A stretch of 64,000 bases of DNA from Hymenobacter gummosus (GTDB lineage: Bacteria > Bacteroidota > Bacteroidia > Cytophagales > Hymenobacteraceae). Under the pieces are notes generated by a model. That model was not told the DNA's origin, searched no databases, and saw only the letters and a program-made list of their open reading frames with translations. A program made the position numbers and the translations under genes. Location of the stretch: positions 496,001 to 560,000 of the forward strand of contig NZ_RXOF01000001.1 of the NCBI RefSeq assembly GCF_003970915.1. Reading direction: 5' to 3'. Positions 43,587-54,314 of the stretch are shown here, in pieces. Position 1 is the first letter of the stretch. Every line of letters begins with the position of its first letter.

Positions 43587-45305
43587 TTATTTTTTCTTGG
43601 TCAGCACGTCCTGCAAGGGTTGGCCGGTGCAGCCGTCGGGTTCTTGGATATGGAGAAAACGGGCTACCGTCGGTGCAATATCGGTAATCCGCGCCGGATA
43701 TACCGACTCGCCCTGCGGCACGCGCCAGCCCCAGAACAGGAGCGGAATGTGGGTATCATACGCACCGGACGAGCCGTGGGTGGTGCCTTTGTTTACCGGG
43801 TAGGCGTACGACTCCAGCCAGCCGGGCTCCATCACCACCATCACGTCGCCCGAGCGTTTGGGCAGGTAGCCGTTTTCCAGGTACATCAGCAGGCCGCTTT
43901 CCCAGTGCGAGCGTTGCACGTCGGTGGCCGCCACGGCCCGCGTGACGCCCGTAAACTGCACCACGAGTTCGGCCGTCTGCTGCTGCACCTGGTAGAGGTC
44001 CAGCTTTTTCTGCTGAATCAGCGGGCGGTTGAGGTACACCTGCTGGTTTTCGTAGCTGAGCACCCACTGCCCGGGGCCGTAGCGGCGCTGCAGCTGGGCC
44101 TGCAGGGTGTCGCGCCAGAGCCGGGGGCCCACCGAGCCGGCCGGAATGCGCTGGCTCTTGAGAAACTCCGGCGAGTGGGCCGCGCCGTGGTCGGCCGAGA
44201 GGAACACCAAGGCTTGGCCCTTGCCCACGGTCTGGTCGAGGGTTTTGAGCAGGCGGGCAATGTCGCGGTCGAGGCGCAGGTAGGTATCCTCCGTCTCGAT
44301 GGCATTGACGCCGAAATGGTGGCCCACGTAATCGGTGGAGCTGAAGCTCAGGGCCAGAAAGTCGGTTTGCCCGCGCTGGCCCAGCTGCTCCTGCCGGATG
44401 GCTTCGAGGGCGAAGTCCAGGGTGAGCGTGTTACCAAAGGGCGTGGTGCGAATCAGGTCCAGGTTGGTCGTGGGCGGCTTTTCGCCGGCGGCCAGCATGG
44501 TGCCCTGCACCTGGGCCGGGGCCAGGCCGCTGAGCACCGGCAGGTTGTGCGGAAACACCGGCTTCTGCTCCCCCTTGAAGGTATTCTCCCAGGGCACGTC
44601 GTCGGCCGTGCTTTCGGTGTATTCGCTGAGGGGCAGCAGCGTCTCCCAGGGCTTGCTCAGGTACTGCTGGGGCAGCTTGCGGGCGTTGAACTGCTGCACC
44701 CAGTCGGGCAGCTGCTGGGCGTAGAAGGTGCTGGTGATAAACGAGCCGTTGGAATTATCAAACCAGTAGGCGGCCGAGGCGGCGTGGCCCGCCGGCAGGA
44801 TGGAGCCGCGGTCCTTGATGCACACGCCGATGGTCTTGGCCTGGAAGTTGGTGGCCAGGCGCAGCTCGTCGGTGATGGTGGTGGTGAGCATGTGCCGCGG
44901 CGACATCTGCCCGGCCCAGGCGTCGCCGCCCACCGATTTGACGCTCTTGTCCTCGGTCACGTAGGTGCCCTTGCCCGTCTCGCGCTCCAGCCAGTTGTTG
45001 CCGATGATGCCGTGCACCGAGGGCGTGGTGCCGGTGTAGATGCTGGCGTGGCCCGGCCCGGTGTAGGTGGGCACGTAGTTGTAGTGGCAGTTTTCGAAGC
45101 TAAACCCCTCGCCCAGCAGGCGCCGGAAGCCGTCGGCGCCGTACTTGTTCCAGTAGCGGTACAGGTAGTCGTAGCGCATCTGGTCCACCACGATGCCCAC
45201 CACTAGCTTGGGGCGGGGTACGGGCTTGGTTTTCTGGGCCTCGGCCGGGGCGCCGCCCCACAGGGCCGCGGCCGTCAGCAGGCCCGTCAGAAAAGAGTTT
45301 CGCAT
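43587..45305 (-). CDS. secreted alkaline phosphatase superfamily protein (PafA-like)
   Basis: This encodes 572 residues with a signal peptide, MRNSFLTGLLTAAALWGG. The metal site PKLVVGIVVDQMRYDYL and the nucleophile region YVPTYTGPGHASIYTGTTPSVHG (Thr near residue 81) match PafA-type phosphatases. Further metal ligands are in STDYVGHHFG, FLSADHGAAHSPE and NKGTTHGSSGAYDTHIPL. It is a periplasmic phosphomonoesterase, probably for phosphate scavenging. A TAACTTTG -7 box lies 52 bases upstream of the ATG. No pho-box was recognised. Confidence 0.92.
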   Translation of the reverse strand: MRNSFLTGLLTAAALWGGAPAEAQKTKPVPRPKLVVGIVVDQMRYDYLYRYWNKYGADGFRRLLGEGFSFENCHYNYVPTYTGPGHASIYTGTTPSVHGIIGNNWLERETGKGTYVTEDKSVKSVGGDAWAGQMSPRHMLTTTITDELRLATNFQAKTIGVCIKDRGSILPAGHAASAAYWFDNSNGSFITSTFYAQQLPDWVQQFNARKLPQQYLSKPWETLLPLSEYTESTADDVPWENTFKGEQKPVFPHNLPVLSGLAPAQVQGTMLAAGEKPPTTNLDLIRTTPFGNTLTLDFALEAIRQEQLGQRGQTDFLALSFSSTDYVGHHFGVNAIETEDTYLRLDRDIARLLKTLDQTVGKGQALVFLSADHGAAHSPEFLKSQRIPAGSVGPRLWRDTLQAQLQRRYGPGQWVLSYENQQVYLNRPLIQQKKLDLYQVQQQTAELVVQFTGVTRAVAATDVQRSHWESGLLMYLENGYLPKRSGDVMVVMEPGWLESYAYPVNKGTTHGSSGAYDTHIPLLFWGWRVPQGESVYPARITDIAPTVARFLHIQEPDGCTGQPLQDVLTKKK

Positions 45306-45357
45306 AATCAGAACGGGGTAAGCAGGCCCGCAAGGCTCGGCGGCCTGGCGGGGCCGC

Positions 45358-45365
45358 CAAAGTTA
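45358..45365 (-). promoter_or_regulatory. -7 promoter box of the PafA-like gene
   Basis: The minus strand reads TAACTTTG, matching TAnnTTTG. It gives a leader of roughly 45 bases. No clear -33 element is seen. Confidence 0.5.
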
Positions 45366-45525
45366 CGGCTCAAACCGGCAACGCCCGCCCAACAATAGCC
45401 CCAGCGGCCCCCGCCCCGTACATGCAAACGGTTATCAAATAATGAAGAAGGAAAGGCAGATGGTGCCCCGGGCTCGTTCCCCGCCTTCTGCCCTGTTCCT
45501 CCTGCTTCCTCAATCCTGCTGCCCC

Positions 45526-46251
45526 ATGCTCCAAGCTTCCGATTACGCCCTCATCTTCGACATGGACGGCGTGCTCATCGACAATACCCGCACCCAGGCC
45601 CGGGCCTTTCAGCTGCTGTTCCGTGAGCTGGGCCTCGAAACGAAAGCCCTGCCCCTGCTGCACCGCCTGAACGGCATGCCGGCCACCAACATTCTCAAGA
45701 CCATCTTTCAAAACCCCGTGCCCGAAAAGGAGCTGAAGCAGTACGCCGACCGCCGCGAGTTCCTCTACCGGGTGCTCTACTGGGAGAAGCGCCGGGAAGT
45801 AGCCGGCCTCACCCGCTTCCTCGAAGCCGCCCGCGCCGCCGGCTTCCGCATCGGCCTGGGCACCGGCTCGGCTTCGGAAACGATTGACTACATCGTCGAC
45901 CACCTCGACCTGCGCCGCCACTTCGACGTCATCATCGGCAAGGACGACGTGGACCGCGGCAAGCCCTACGCCGATACCTACTCGGTGGTGTCACGGCGGC
46001 TGGGCATTCCGCCGGAGCGCTGCCTGGTCTTCGAGGATGCCATTCTGGGCGAGCAGGCCGCCTACAAGGCCGGTATGCGCTGCCTGGCCGTCAGCACCAC
46101 GCTGCCGGCCCGGCAGTTTCAGGCGCCGCTGGCCGTTATCAAGGACTTCACCGACCTCACGCCCGAGCGGGTGCTGGCGCTGCTGGAAGAGCATCCGAAG
46201 GTGCCCAAGCCGAGCAAGGAGCTGGCCGGGCGGCAGTATATGCGGCTGTAA
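45526..46251 (+). CDS. HAD family hydrolase (beta-phosphoglucomutase-like)
   Basis: This encodes 241 residues from ATG 45526. HAD motif I is LIFDMDGVLIDNT (nucleophile Asp near residue 12). Motif II is IGLGTGSASETIDYI, the motif III Lys is in GKDDVDRGKPYADTY, and motif IV is CLVFEDAILGEQAAYKAGM. The C1-type alpha cap with LNGMPATNIL resembles beta-phosphoglucomutases and related phosphatases. The substrate is unknown. Confidence 0.92.
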   Translation: MLQASDYALIFDMDGVLIDNTRTQARAFQLLFRELGLETKALPLLHRLNGMPATNILKTIFQNPVPEKELKQYADRREFLYRVLYWEKRREVAGLTRFLEAARAAGFRIGLGTGSASETIDYIVDHLDLRRHFDVIIGKDDVDRGKPYADTYSVVSRRLGIPPERCLVFEDAILGEQAAYKAGMRCLAVSTTLPARQFQAPLAVIKDFTDLTPERVLALLEEHPKVPKPSKELAGRQYMRL

Positions 46252-46259
46252 AACGCACC

Positions 46260-46287
46260 GGCCCGCCTCCTGGGCAGGAAGCGGGCC
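46260..46287. terminator. hairpin between the HAD gene and the broken adhesin gene
   Basis: GGCCCGC pairs with GCGGGCC, with an inner CCT/AGG pair. It lies between converging genes and has no T-run. Confidence 0.4.
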
Positions 46288-46314
46288 AGTCGGGTGATGA
46301 CCGGGCGGCCGGGC

Positions 46315-49300
46315 CTATTGCCTCACCAGACGCATGGCCTGTCCGCCGCAGCGCACCACGTACACGCCCGCCGGCGCGTGAACCGGCAGCTGCAGCCGCG
46401 CCGTGCCCGCCGCGTCGGCCGTGGCCGCCAGCAGCCGGCGGCCGCGCAGGTCCAGCACCAGCACCGCGGCGCCGGGTGCGGCCCCGGTCAGCGTGGCCTG
46501 GCCGCCCGGCGTGGGGTTGGGTAGCAGCGTCAGCTGCGCGGCTGCCCCGGCGCCGGACGCGGCCACCGCCCGCACCTCGGAGTAGCTGCTGGTGCCGTCC
46601 AGGTCTACCTGGCGCAGGCGGTAGTAAAGCAGCCCGGCCCTGCCCGGCAGCTGCGCGTCGGTCAGCGCGTAGGCGCGGGCGCTGCTGCTGGTGCCAGCCG
46701 CCGGCACCCGTCCGATGGCGGCGAAGAGTTGCCCGTCCGGGCTGCGCTCTACCTGGAAGTAGGCGCTGTGCTGCTCCTGGGCAGTGGCCCAGGCCAGGCG
46801 CACGCCCCCGGCGACGGGGGCGGCCGTAAAGCTCAGCAGCTCCACCGGCAGCGGCGAAGAGCCGAAGGTGCCGATGACGGCCTGGCTGAACGAGGTAACC
46901 GGGAAGGCCACTGTGCCCGCCGCCGCGTCGGCGCTGCTGGCCGCAATGGGCGCCTCGAAGGTGCCGTCGCCGTTGCTGTCGCGCTTAAACAGGCGCAGGT
47001 TGGCGGGGGTGGCCGCATCGGCCGGACTGAGGTCGGCCGGGCTGAGGGAGAAGGTCGTGGTGGCGGCAAAGCTGCTAGTGCTGTACCGGTCGATAATCCA
47101 GTACGCCCCGGCAAAGGTACCCTTCAGGCTGGCGTCGGCGGGCTGGGTGCCCAGGGGCTGCCCATCGAGGCGGCTGACCACCACGTCGTAGGGCGGACTG
47201 CCCGCGGCGGCGAAGTCGATGGCCAGGTCGGTGCCGGCGAAGCTGTAGTTGCCGGCGCCCGTCACCGCCATGCGGGTGCTGCGGCCGTAGCCCACCGGGG
47301 CCGTACTGCCCACAACGGTAGTGCCCACGGGCGTTCCAATCTTGCCCCGTACTGCGTCGACCACCACGTTGGGCCCCGCGTTGAGCTGCAGGTAGGCCAG
47401 CAGGCCGGATTCGGTGCCGTCCAGGGTCAGGTGGCGCAGCTGGCGGGTTTCCGCCTGGCTCAGCGCCCGGCTCCAGAGGCTGATTTCGTCGAGGCTGCCG
47501 GGAAAACAGCTGGGCGTGGCGCTGGCACCCAGGTTGCCGAAGTACGCCACCGGGGTGCTGACGGGCACGTTGGTAGTGGTGAGGGTGCCCAGGGCGGTGC
47601 CGTTGTGGTAGATGAGCAGCTGGCTGCCGTTGAAGGTCACCACCACATGGTTCCACTGGTTGGGTACCAGGGTGCCGGTCGGCGTGGCGGCCCCGCGCAC
47701 CGTGCTGCCGGTGCTGAAGCCGGCCTCGATGCGGCCGTCGGCCCACACGCCGAGGTAGGGCGCGGCGTTGTTGCCCGAGCCGTTGCCCATTACCCCGTAG
47801 AACACCGTGCCGCTGGCCGCGTTGATGTTGGGCCGGAGCCATACCGATTGCGTGTACTGCCCGCCCAGCGTCACGGGGTGGCGCTGAAATTCACATAGCC
47901 GGCTGTGGTCCCGCCGGTGCCGTGCAGAGCCAGCCCGGCGACGGGGTCGGTATTGACGATGGCGCGGCTGCCGCCTGGGCTCGTGACGGAGGGCACGTAG
48001 GCCGTGCCGCTCACCGTCAGGCTCGTCAGCTCCGCGTCGATGAGCTGTCCGGCGGTGGCACCAGCGTCCACGTCGTACACCAGCCAGAAGTAGTTTGTCC
48101 CCGCGCTCAGCGGCTGGCTGCCCGTGACGGTGAAGGCGCCGTTGGGCCGGCTTACGGCCGTGCCGAAGGGCACCGCGGCGCCGAAGCTGCTGCTGGAGCC
48201 GGTGTAGTACACGCGGGCCGCGGCCAGGCTGCCGGAGGCGTTGGTGCTGCCGGTGGTAGCCAAGGTGAGGGCCTGCAGGCTCAGCGGCAGGTCGGGCCCT
48301 CCCCCAATGGTCACGGCCACGCGCAGGATTTCCTGACTGGCGCGGCCGGCCACCACGCGGTCGGTATTGGGCTGCTCGGCGGTGCTGCTGGTGTAGGTGG
48401 CGGGGTTCAGCACCGTGAAGGTGTTGGTGGCGCTGGGGGCGCTGAGGGCGTTGCCGCTGAGCTGGGCCCGGGCGGAAGCCGTGTGCGCGCCGAAGGCCAG
48501 GGCCGTAGGCTGCGTGAGGCTCCAGTTGCCGCCCGCGTCGGCTGTGGTACTACCCGTGCTGCTGCCATCCACATAGAGCGTAACGGTGCTGCCCGCCGGG
48601 GCCGTGCCCGCGTAGGTGGGCGCGGGCGTGGTCAGGCCTGCCCCGTTGGCTGGCGTCAGGAGCACCGGCGCGGCCGTGGGGTCAAGGATGGTGAAGCTGC
48701 GGCTCACGGGGCAGCCGTTGTTGTCAGTGGCCTGCACGGTGTAGCTGCCCGCTACCAGCCCCGTCACGGACGAGGTAGTAGACGTGGAATTGGCCGACAG
48801 GGTACCAGTCGGGGCGGAGGTGCGCGTCCACTGGTAGGGGTAGTAGGGGGGCGTGCCGCCGGACAGGCTGACGGAGGCCGTGCCGTCGGCCCCGCCCGGA
48901 GTGCTGGGGTTGTTCGTCGTCAGGTTGACGTTGATGGCCGAGGGCGTAACCAGGGTAAAGTTATAGGTCGCCGTGCAGTTCTTCGCGTCCCTAACCAGCA
49001 CGCTGTAGTTGGAGAAACTGCCGCCCAGGTTGCGGATGCTGTTCGTACCGTCCCCGGTCGGGTTGCCCGGCGACCAGTCGTAGGTGTAGGGCGGGGTGCC
49101 CCCGCTCATTACCACCGTAGCCGAGCCGTTGGCCGAGCCGTCGCAGGTCGGGTTAATCTGCGACCGGGTGGCCGATAGCGGCGCTGAGGGCTGGTAGATG
49201 GTGAAGTTTGACGGGAGGTGCAGCCTTTGGCGTCGGTCACGGTTACCTCGTAGTTGCCTGCAGGCCGGTTGCTGGACGAAGCGTTAGTACCACCGCTGGG

Positions 49301-49795
49301 AAGCCAGCTGTACTGGTAAGGTGGGGTACCGCCGTTGACCGTTATGGTAGCCGTACCGTTGGAGCCCCCGAAGCAGCTCACATCGGTTTTGGTGTAGGAA
49401 GTAGTCAGCGGCGCGGTGGGCTGGGTGATGGTGGCTGTAGCCGTAACCCAGGCTCCGGTCGCATCCGTGACGGTCACAGTGTAGCCCCCCGTGGCCAGGT
49501 TGTTGGCCGTAGCGCCCGTACCGCCGCTGGGGCTCCAGCTGTATTGGTAGGGCGCGGTGCCGCCGCTGGCTGTAACCGTGGCCGAGCCGTTTGCACCGCC
49601 GTTGCAGCTCACGTTGGTCTGGGCCGAAATGACAGCGGCTAGCGCAGCAAAGCGCCGCGCCGGACTCGGACTGCCAGTAGGGCGAGGCGTAGCAGGCCGC
49701 AAGGCCCCAGCCCGGCCGGCCGCAGCCAGCAGTAGTAGCGTCCAGAGCAAAACGAAGCCGCGCCGAGCGGCGCCGAGCAGAACCCCATGTGGCAT
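46315..49795 (-). pseudogene. T9SS-exported SprB-repeat/LamG adhesin with two frameshifts
   Basis: Three consecutive frames make one domain series. From ATG 49795 a signal peptide (RRGFVLLWTLLLLAAAG) is followed by two SprB-like repeats (NGSATVTASGGTAPYQYSW and NGTATITVNGGTPPYQYSW). Near 49208 the frame shifts. The next frame holds two more SprB repeats, an Ig-like repeat and a BNR-associated domain. Near 47875, within GGGG, it shifts again, into a LamG-like domain, a PLPVELLSFTA linker and a type A T9SS sorting domain (LLPNPTPGGQATLTG to the end). Adding one base at each site gives 1160 continuous residues. It may be decayed, phase-variable or mis-assembled. Confidence 0.85.
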
Positions 49796-50114
49796 AAGAA
49801 CCGGGCAGTGATGGTTGAAGCAGCTCCGCCCGAACGGCGGACCAAAGCAGCAGCTAGCCGGCCGCCCAAGCAGGCAGAGCAAAGCCAAAGTTATACTCCA
49901 GCCATATATTAATTTATATTAATACATAAACGGGCTAGCCTATATTCTCAAGACCTTGCTTCTGTAAGCAGCCCCCGGACAACCTGGAGCACAAGCAGGA
50001 ACTAGGCATTTGAACGGTTGCCGCATCCTGCGTAGAATAAGAGAGCCATGAATGCAAAACCGGCCCGCCTCCCTTGCGGGAAGCGGGCCGGTTTGAGGTA
50101 TTGAGCCGTTGGTC
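49796..50114. other. 319-base gap between the adhesin and atpG genes
   Basis: No gene is seen. An AT-rich stretch around 49885-49930 (TATATTAATTTATATTAATA) lies upstream of the leftward adhesin and is a plausible promoter region. The atpG terminator occupies the right part. Confidence 0.5.
50057..50094 (-). terminator. terminator of the ATP synthase cluster
   Basis: A 12-bp stem (AAACCGGCCCGC with GCGGGCCGGTTT) is followed on the minus strand by a T-rich end, 20 bases past the atpG stop. Confidence 0.8.
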
Positions 50115-51008
50115 CTAGCGGCTGGCAGCCAAAGCCTCGGCCCCACCCACGATTTCGAGAATCTCGTTCGTAATGGCGGCCTGGCGGCCCCGGTTGTAGG
50201 TCAGCTTGAGCGACTTGAGCAGTTCACCGGCGTTTTCGGTGGCTTTGTCCATGGCCGTCATGCGGGCGCCGTGCTCCGAGGCGTTGCTTTCCAGCACCGC
50301 TTTGTAGAGCTGAATCTTGAGCGAGGTCGGAATCAGGCTTTCCACGATTTCCTCCTTGCTCGGCTCGAAGATGTAGTCCACGTTCGAGGCCGGGGTAGCG
50401 GCGCCTACGGGCTCGGCGGGGGGCAGAATGGGCAGCAGCTGCTCCGTGCGGATGATCTGCGTAGCCACGTTCTTGAACTCGTTGTACACGATAACCACCT
50501 CGTCGAACAGCCCGTCGCGGAAACCGGCCATGGCCTCCTCAGCGGCGGCGCGCACCGTATCGAACGACAACTGCTGGAACACGTGGGTGTAGTTGCCCAC
50601 CAACGCCCCGCGGCGGCCGAAGTAGTCGTGCGCCTTGCGGCCGATGGCCATAACGCTCACGTTACCGGCGGCGGCCTGCGCAGCGTAACGCTCCTGCACC
50701 ACCTGGCTCACACCCTTAAACACGTTGCTGTTGAAAGCACCCGCCAGGCCGCGGTCCGAGGTAATGGCAATGATGAGCACGCGGCGCACCTCACGCACCA
50801 CGCCGTACGCCCCCGTCACCTCAGCTCCGCCGCCCTGCGAGAGGTTCGACAGGATGCCGTTGAGGCGCTGGGCGTAGGGCCGCATGCGCATGATGTTGTC
50901 CTGCGCACGGCGCAGCTTGGCCGCCGCCACCATTTTCATGGCTTTGGTAATCTGCTGCGTCGAGCTGACCGACTGAATCCGGCCGCGGATTTCTTTAAGG
51001 TTAGCCAT
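50115..51008 (-). CDS. atpG: F0F1 ATP synthase subunit gamma
   Basis: This encodes 297 residues. The N-terminal helix MANLKEIRGRIQSVSSTQQITKAMKMVAAAKLRRAQ and the C-terminal MTAMDKATENAGELLKSL...NRGRQAAITNEILEIVGGAEAL are the family hallmarks. It is the central rotor shaft of F1. It is the last gene of the leftward cluster. The start codon is embedded in the edge of a TGGCTAAA-type palindrome separating it from atpA. Confidence 0.96.
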   Translation of the reverse strand: MANLKEIRGRIQSVSSTQQITKAMKMVAAAKLRRAQDNIMRMRPYAQRLNGILSNLSQGGGAEVTGAYGVVREVRRVLIIAITSDRGLAGAFNSNVFKGVSQVVQERYAAQAAAGNVSVMAIGRKAHDYFGRRGALVGNYTHVFQQLSFDTVRAAAEEAMAGFRDGLFDEVVIVYNEFKNVATQIIRTEQLLPILPPAEPVGAATPASNVDYIFEPSKEEIVESLIPTSLKIQLYKAVLESNASEHGARMTAMDKATENAGELLKSLKLTYNRGRQAAITNEILEIVGGAEALAASR

Positions 51009-51098
51009 TGAATGGTTGAATTGTTAAATGGCTAAATGGTTGATTGTTCTCGCGTTGCCAGAACGACCAACCATTTAGCCATTCAACCATTTAACAAT

Positions 51099-51101
<3 letters not shown>
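51009..51101. repeat. iterated-word inverted repeat (TGGCTAAA family, copy 5)
   Basis: The left arm, about 51009-51050, and right arm, about 51060-51101, consist of AATGGTTG, TTAAATGG and CTAAATGG words in opposite orientation. It fills the gap between atpA and atpG inside an operon, and its right end reaches the atpA stop. Confidence 0.8.
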
Positions 51102-52682
<1,581 letters not shown>

Positions 52683-52691
52683 GATGCTGAC

Positions 52692-53249
52692 TTATAGTTG
52701 GGCTTGGAAGGGGTTCTCTTTGAAGGTGGACCGCAGGCGGTTCAGGCGCGTGCGGACCGAGTCGTCGATCTGCCGGTCGCCGAGGCGCAGCACGAACCCG
52801 CCGATGAGCGAGGGGTCGACGTGCTCCTTGAGCAGCACCTGGCCGCCGGTCTGATCCTGTACCAGACGCTCCACGTGGGCGCGGAGTTCCGGGGTGAGCG
52901 GGGTGGCCGTGGTCACGTCCGCCGATTGAATACCGCGCAGCTTGTTGAACTGGGCCAGGAATTCCGGGGCCACAAATTCCAGCGCGTTTTCGCGGTTTTT
53001 CTGGGTAATGATGGTGAAGAACCGCATGGTCAGGTCCGACACCTTGCCGTCAAACAGCCGCCGCAGGATGGCCAGCTTCTTGTCGTGCTGCACGATGGGG
53101 TTGCGCAGCAGCAGGCGCAAATCGCGGCTGCCTTCCAAGGTGTTGCCGAACAGGTCCATATCCTGTTTCACCGCATCCAGCGTACCCTGCTCATTCGCCA
53201 GATCCAGCAGGGACTTGGCGTAGCGGGCGGCGACTCGTAGTTCAGACAT
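52692..53249 (-). CDS. atpH: F0F1 ATP synthase subunit delta
   Basis: This encodes 185 residues from ATG 53249 (MSELRVAARYAKSLLDLANEQG), the canonical OSCP start. The C-terminal signature DPSLIGGFVLRLGDRQIDDSVRTRLNRLR is present. It connects F1 to the peripheral stalk. Upstream codons in the same frame run into an iterated TTGGGGTC palindrome and are not part of the protein. It lies nine bases before atpA. Confidence 0.95.
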   Translation of the reverse strand: MSELRVAARYAKSLLDLANEQGTLDAVKQDMDLFGNTLEGSRDLRLLLRNPIVQHDKKLAILRRLFDGKVSDLTMRFFTIITQKNRENALEFVAPEFLAQFNKLRGIQSADVTTATPLTPELRAHVERLVQDQTGGQVLLKEHVDPSLIGGFVLRLGDRQIDDSVRTRLNRLRSTFKENPFQAQL

Positions 53250-53250
53250 T

Positions 53251-53355
53251 GATTGGGGACTTGGGGTCTTAGGGGCTTGGGGTCTTGATTTTTGGGGCAC
53301 GGAGCCGGACTGAAACAGCCCAAGACCCCAAGCCCCCAAGATCCTAAGACCCTTA
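53251..53355. repeat. iterated-word inverted repeat (TTGGGGTC word)
   Basis: The arms 53260-53287 and 53321-53348 match at 25 of 28 positions. They repeat the octamer types TGGGGTCT and TAGGGGCT. The element extends over the atpF stop codon (53353-53355) and lies inside the ATP synthase cluster. Confidence 0.85.
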
Positions 53356-53844
53356 GTTCAGTTTTACCTCTTGCAGGTAGTCGGTCACCAGCTGCTTTTG
53401 GGCAGCGGAGTCCGTGAGTTCACGGCGCAGGATGCGCTCGGCAATGTCGATAGACAGTTGCGCGGCCGTGTTTTTCACTTCGGCCAGGGCAGCTTGTTTC
53501 TCGTTCTGGATGGCTTCGCGGGCCTGCATGATCAGGCGGGCCCCTTCGTCGGTGGCCTTCTGCTTGGCCGTCTCGATGAGCTGGTTGCTCATGGCCGAGG
53601 CTTCCTTCAGAATACGGTCACGCTCCTGACGGGCTTCGGCCAGCAGCTTTTCGTTGCCGGCTTTGAGAGCCTGCATTTCCAGCTTGGCCTGGTCGGCCTG
53701 GCGCAGGGCGCCTTCGATGCTTTCTTCCCGCTCGCGCAGGCCAGCCAGAATGGGCTTCCAGGCGAGGGCACGGAGAAGGAGCAGCAGGATAACGAAGATG
53801 GCCAGCTGCCAGAACAGCAAGCCGAAACTAGGGTTGGTAAGCAT
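53353..53844 (-). CDS. atpF: F0F1 ATP synthase subunit b
   Basis: This encodes 163 residues. One N-terminal membrane helix (NPSFGLLFWQLAIFVILLLLLRALAW) is followed by a long charged coiled coil (about 35-150, AKLEMQALKAGNEKLLAEARQERD). It forms the peripheral stalk of F0. The end, DYLQEVKLN, and the stop codon are covered by the right arm of an iterated-word repeat. Confidence 0.95.
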   Translation of the reverse strand: MLTNPSFGLLFWQLAIFVILLLLLRALAWKPILAGLREREESIEGALRQADQAKLEMQALKAGNEKLLAEARQERDRILKEASAMSNQLIETAKQKATDEGARLIMQAREAIQNEKQAALAEVKNTAAQLSIDIAERILRRELTDSAAQKQLVTDYLQEVKLN

Positions 53845-53984
53845 GGTCGCTTAGCAGATTGCTAGGTGAGAAATGGGCCCCGCGCGGCGGCGCTACGGAG
53901 CCGCCCGAAACAACCCAATAACAGCATCTAGCCCGGCCCACCTGTCTTCTTGACGAAAAGCAGGCGGCCGGGCCAGTTATGCTA

Positions 53985-54245
53985 CTACTGCAGTTTCAGA
54001 GCAATCAGCAGGCAGACTACGACGGCGAACAGAGCTGCACCTTCAACGAGGGCCGCTACGATCAGCATAGCCGTCTGGATTTTGCCCGAAGCCTCGGGCT
54101 GGCGGCCGATAGCCTCCATGGCGCTGCCGCCAATGCGACCGATGCCGAGGCCGGCACCCAGGATAGCCAGGCCAGCACCGATACCAGCGCCCATTACGGC
54201 CAGACCAACAGCATTAACGACCTGCAGCAACAGAGTGAGAAGCAT
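53985..54245 (-). CDS. atpE: F0F1 ATP synthase subunit c
   Basis: This encodes 86 residues forming a helical hairpin. The first helix is Gly-rich (GAGIGAGLAILGAGLGIG). The loop is GRQPEA, and the second helix carries the ion-binding Glu in ALVEGAALFAVV. The residue after the Glu is Gly rather than the Ser or Thr typical of sodium-binding rings, so a proton ring is likely. The 140-base gap before it carries no gene. Confidence 0.96.
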   Translation of the reverse strand: MLLTLLLQVVNAVGLAVMGAGIGAGLAILGAGLGIGRIGGSAMEAIGRQPEASGKIQTAMLIVAALVEGAALFAVVVCLLIALKLQ

Positions 54246-54314
54246 AAAACAGGGGTTTGGGGAGTGTGAAAAGGAAAAATTTCAAATGAAAAGGAAAGCG
54301 AAGTCAGGCGCGGC

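Noticed and set aside
47874-49115. Three separate overlapping adhesin genes instead of one broken gene
   Set aside because: The middle and last pieces lack signal peptides, and only the last has a sorting domain. SprB-repeat and LamG-type sequence continues smoothly across the frame changes, and two one-base additions restore a single frame.
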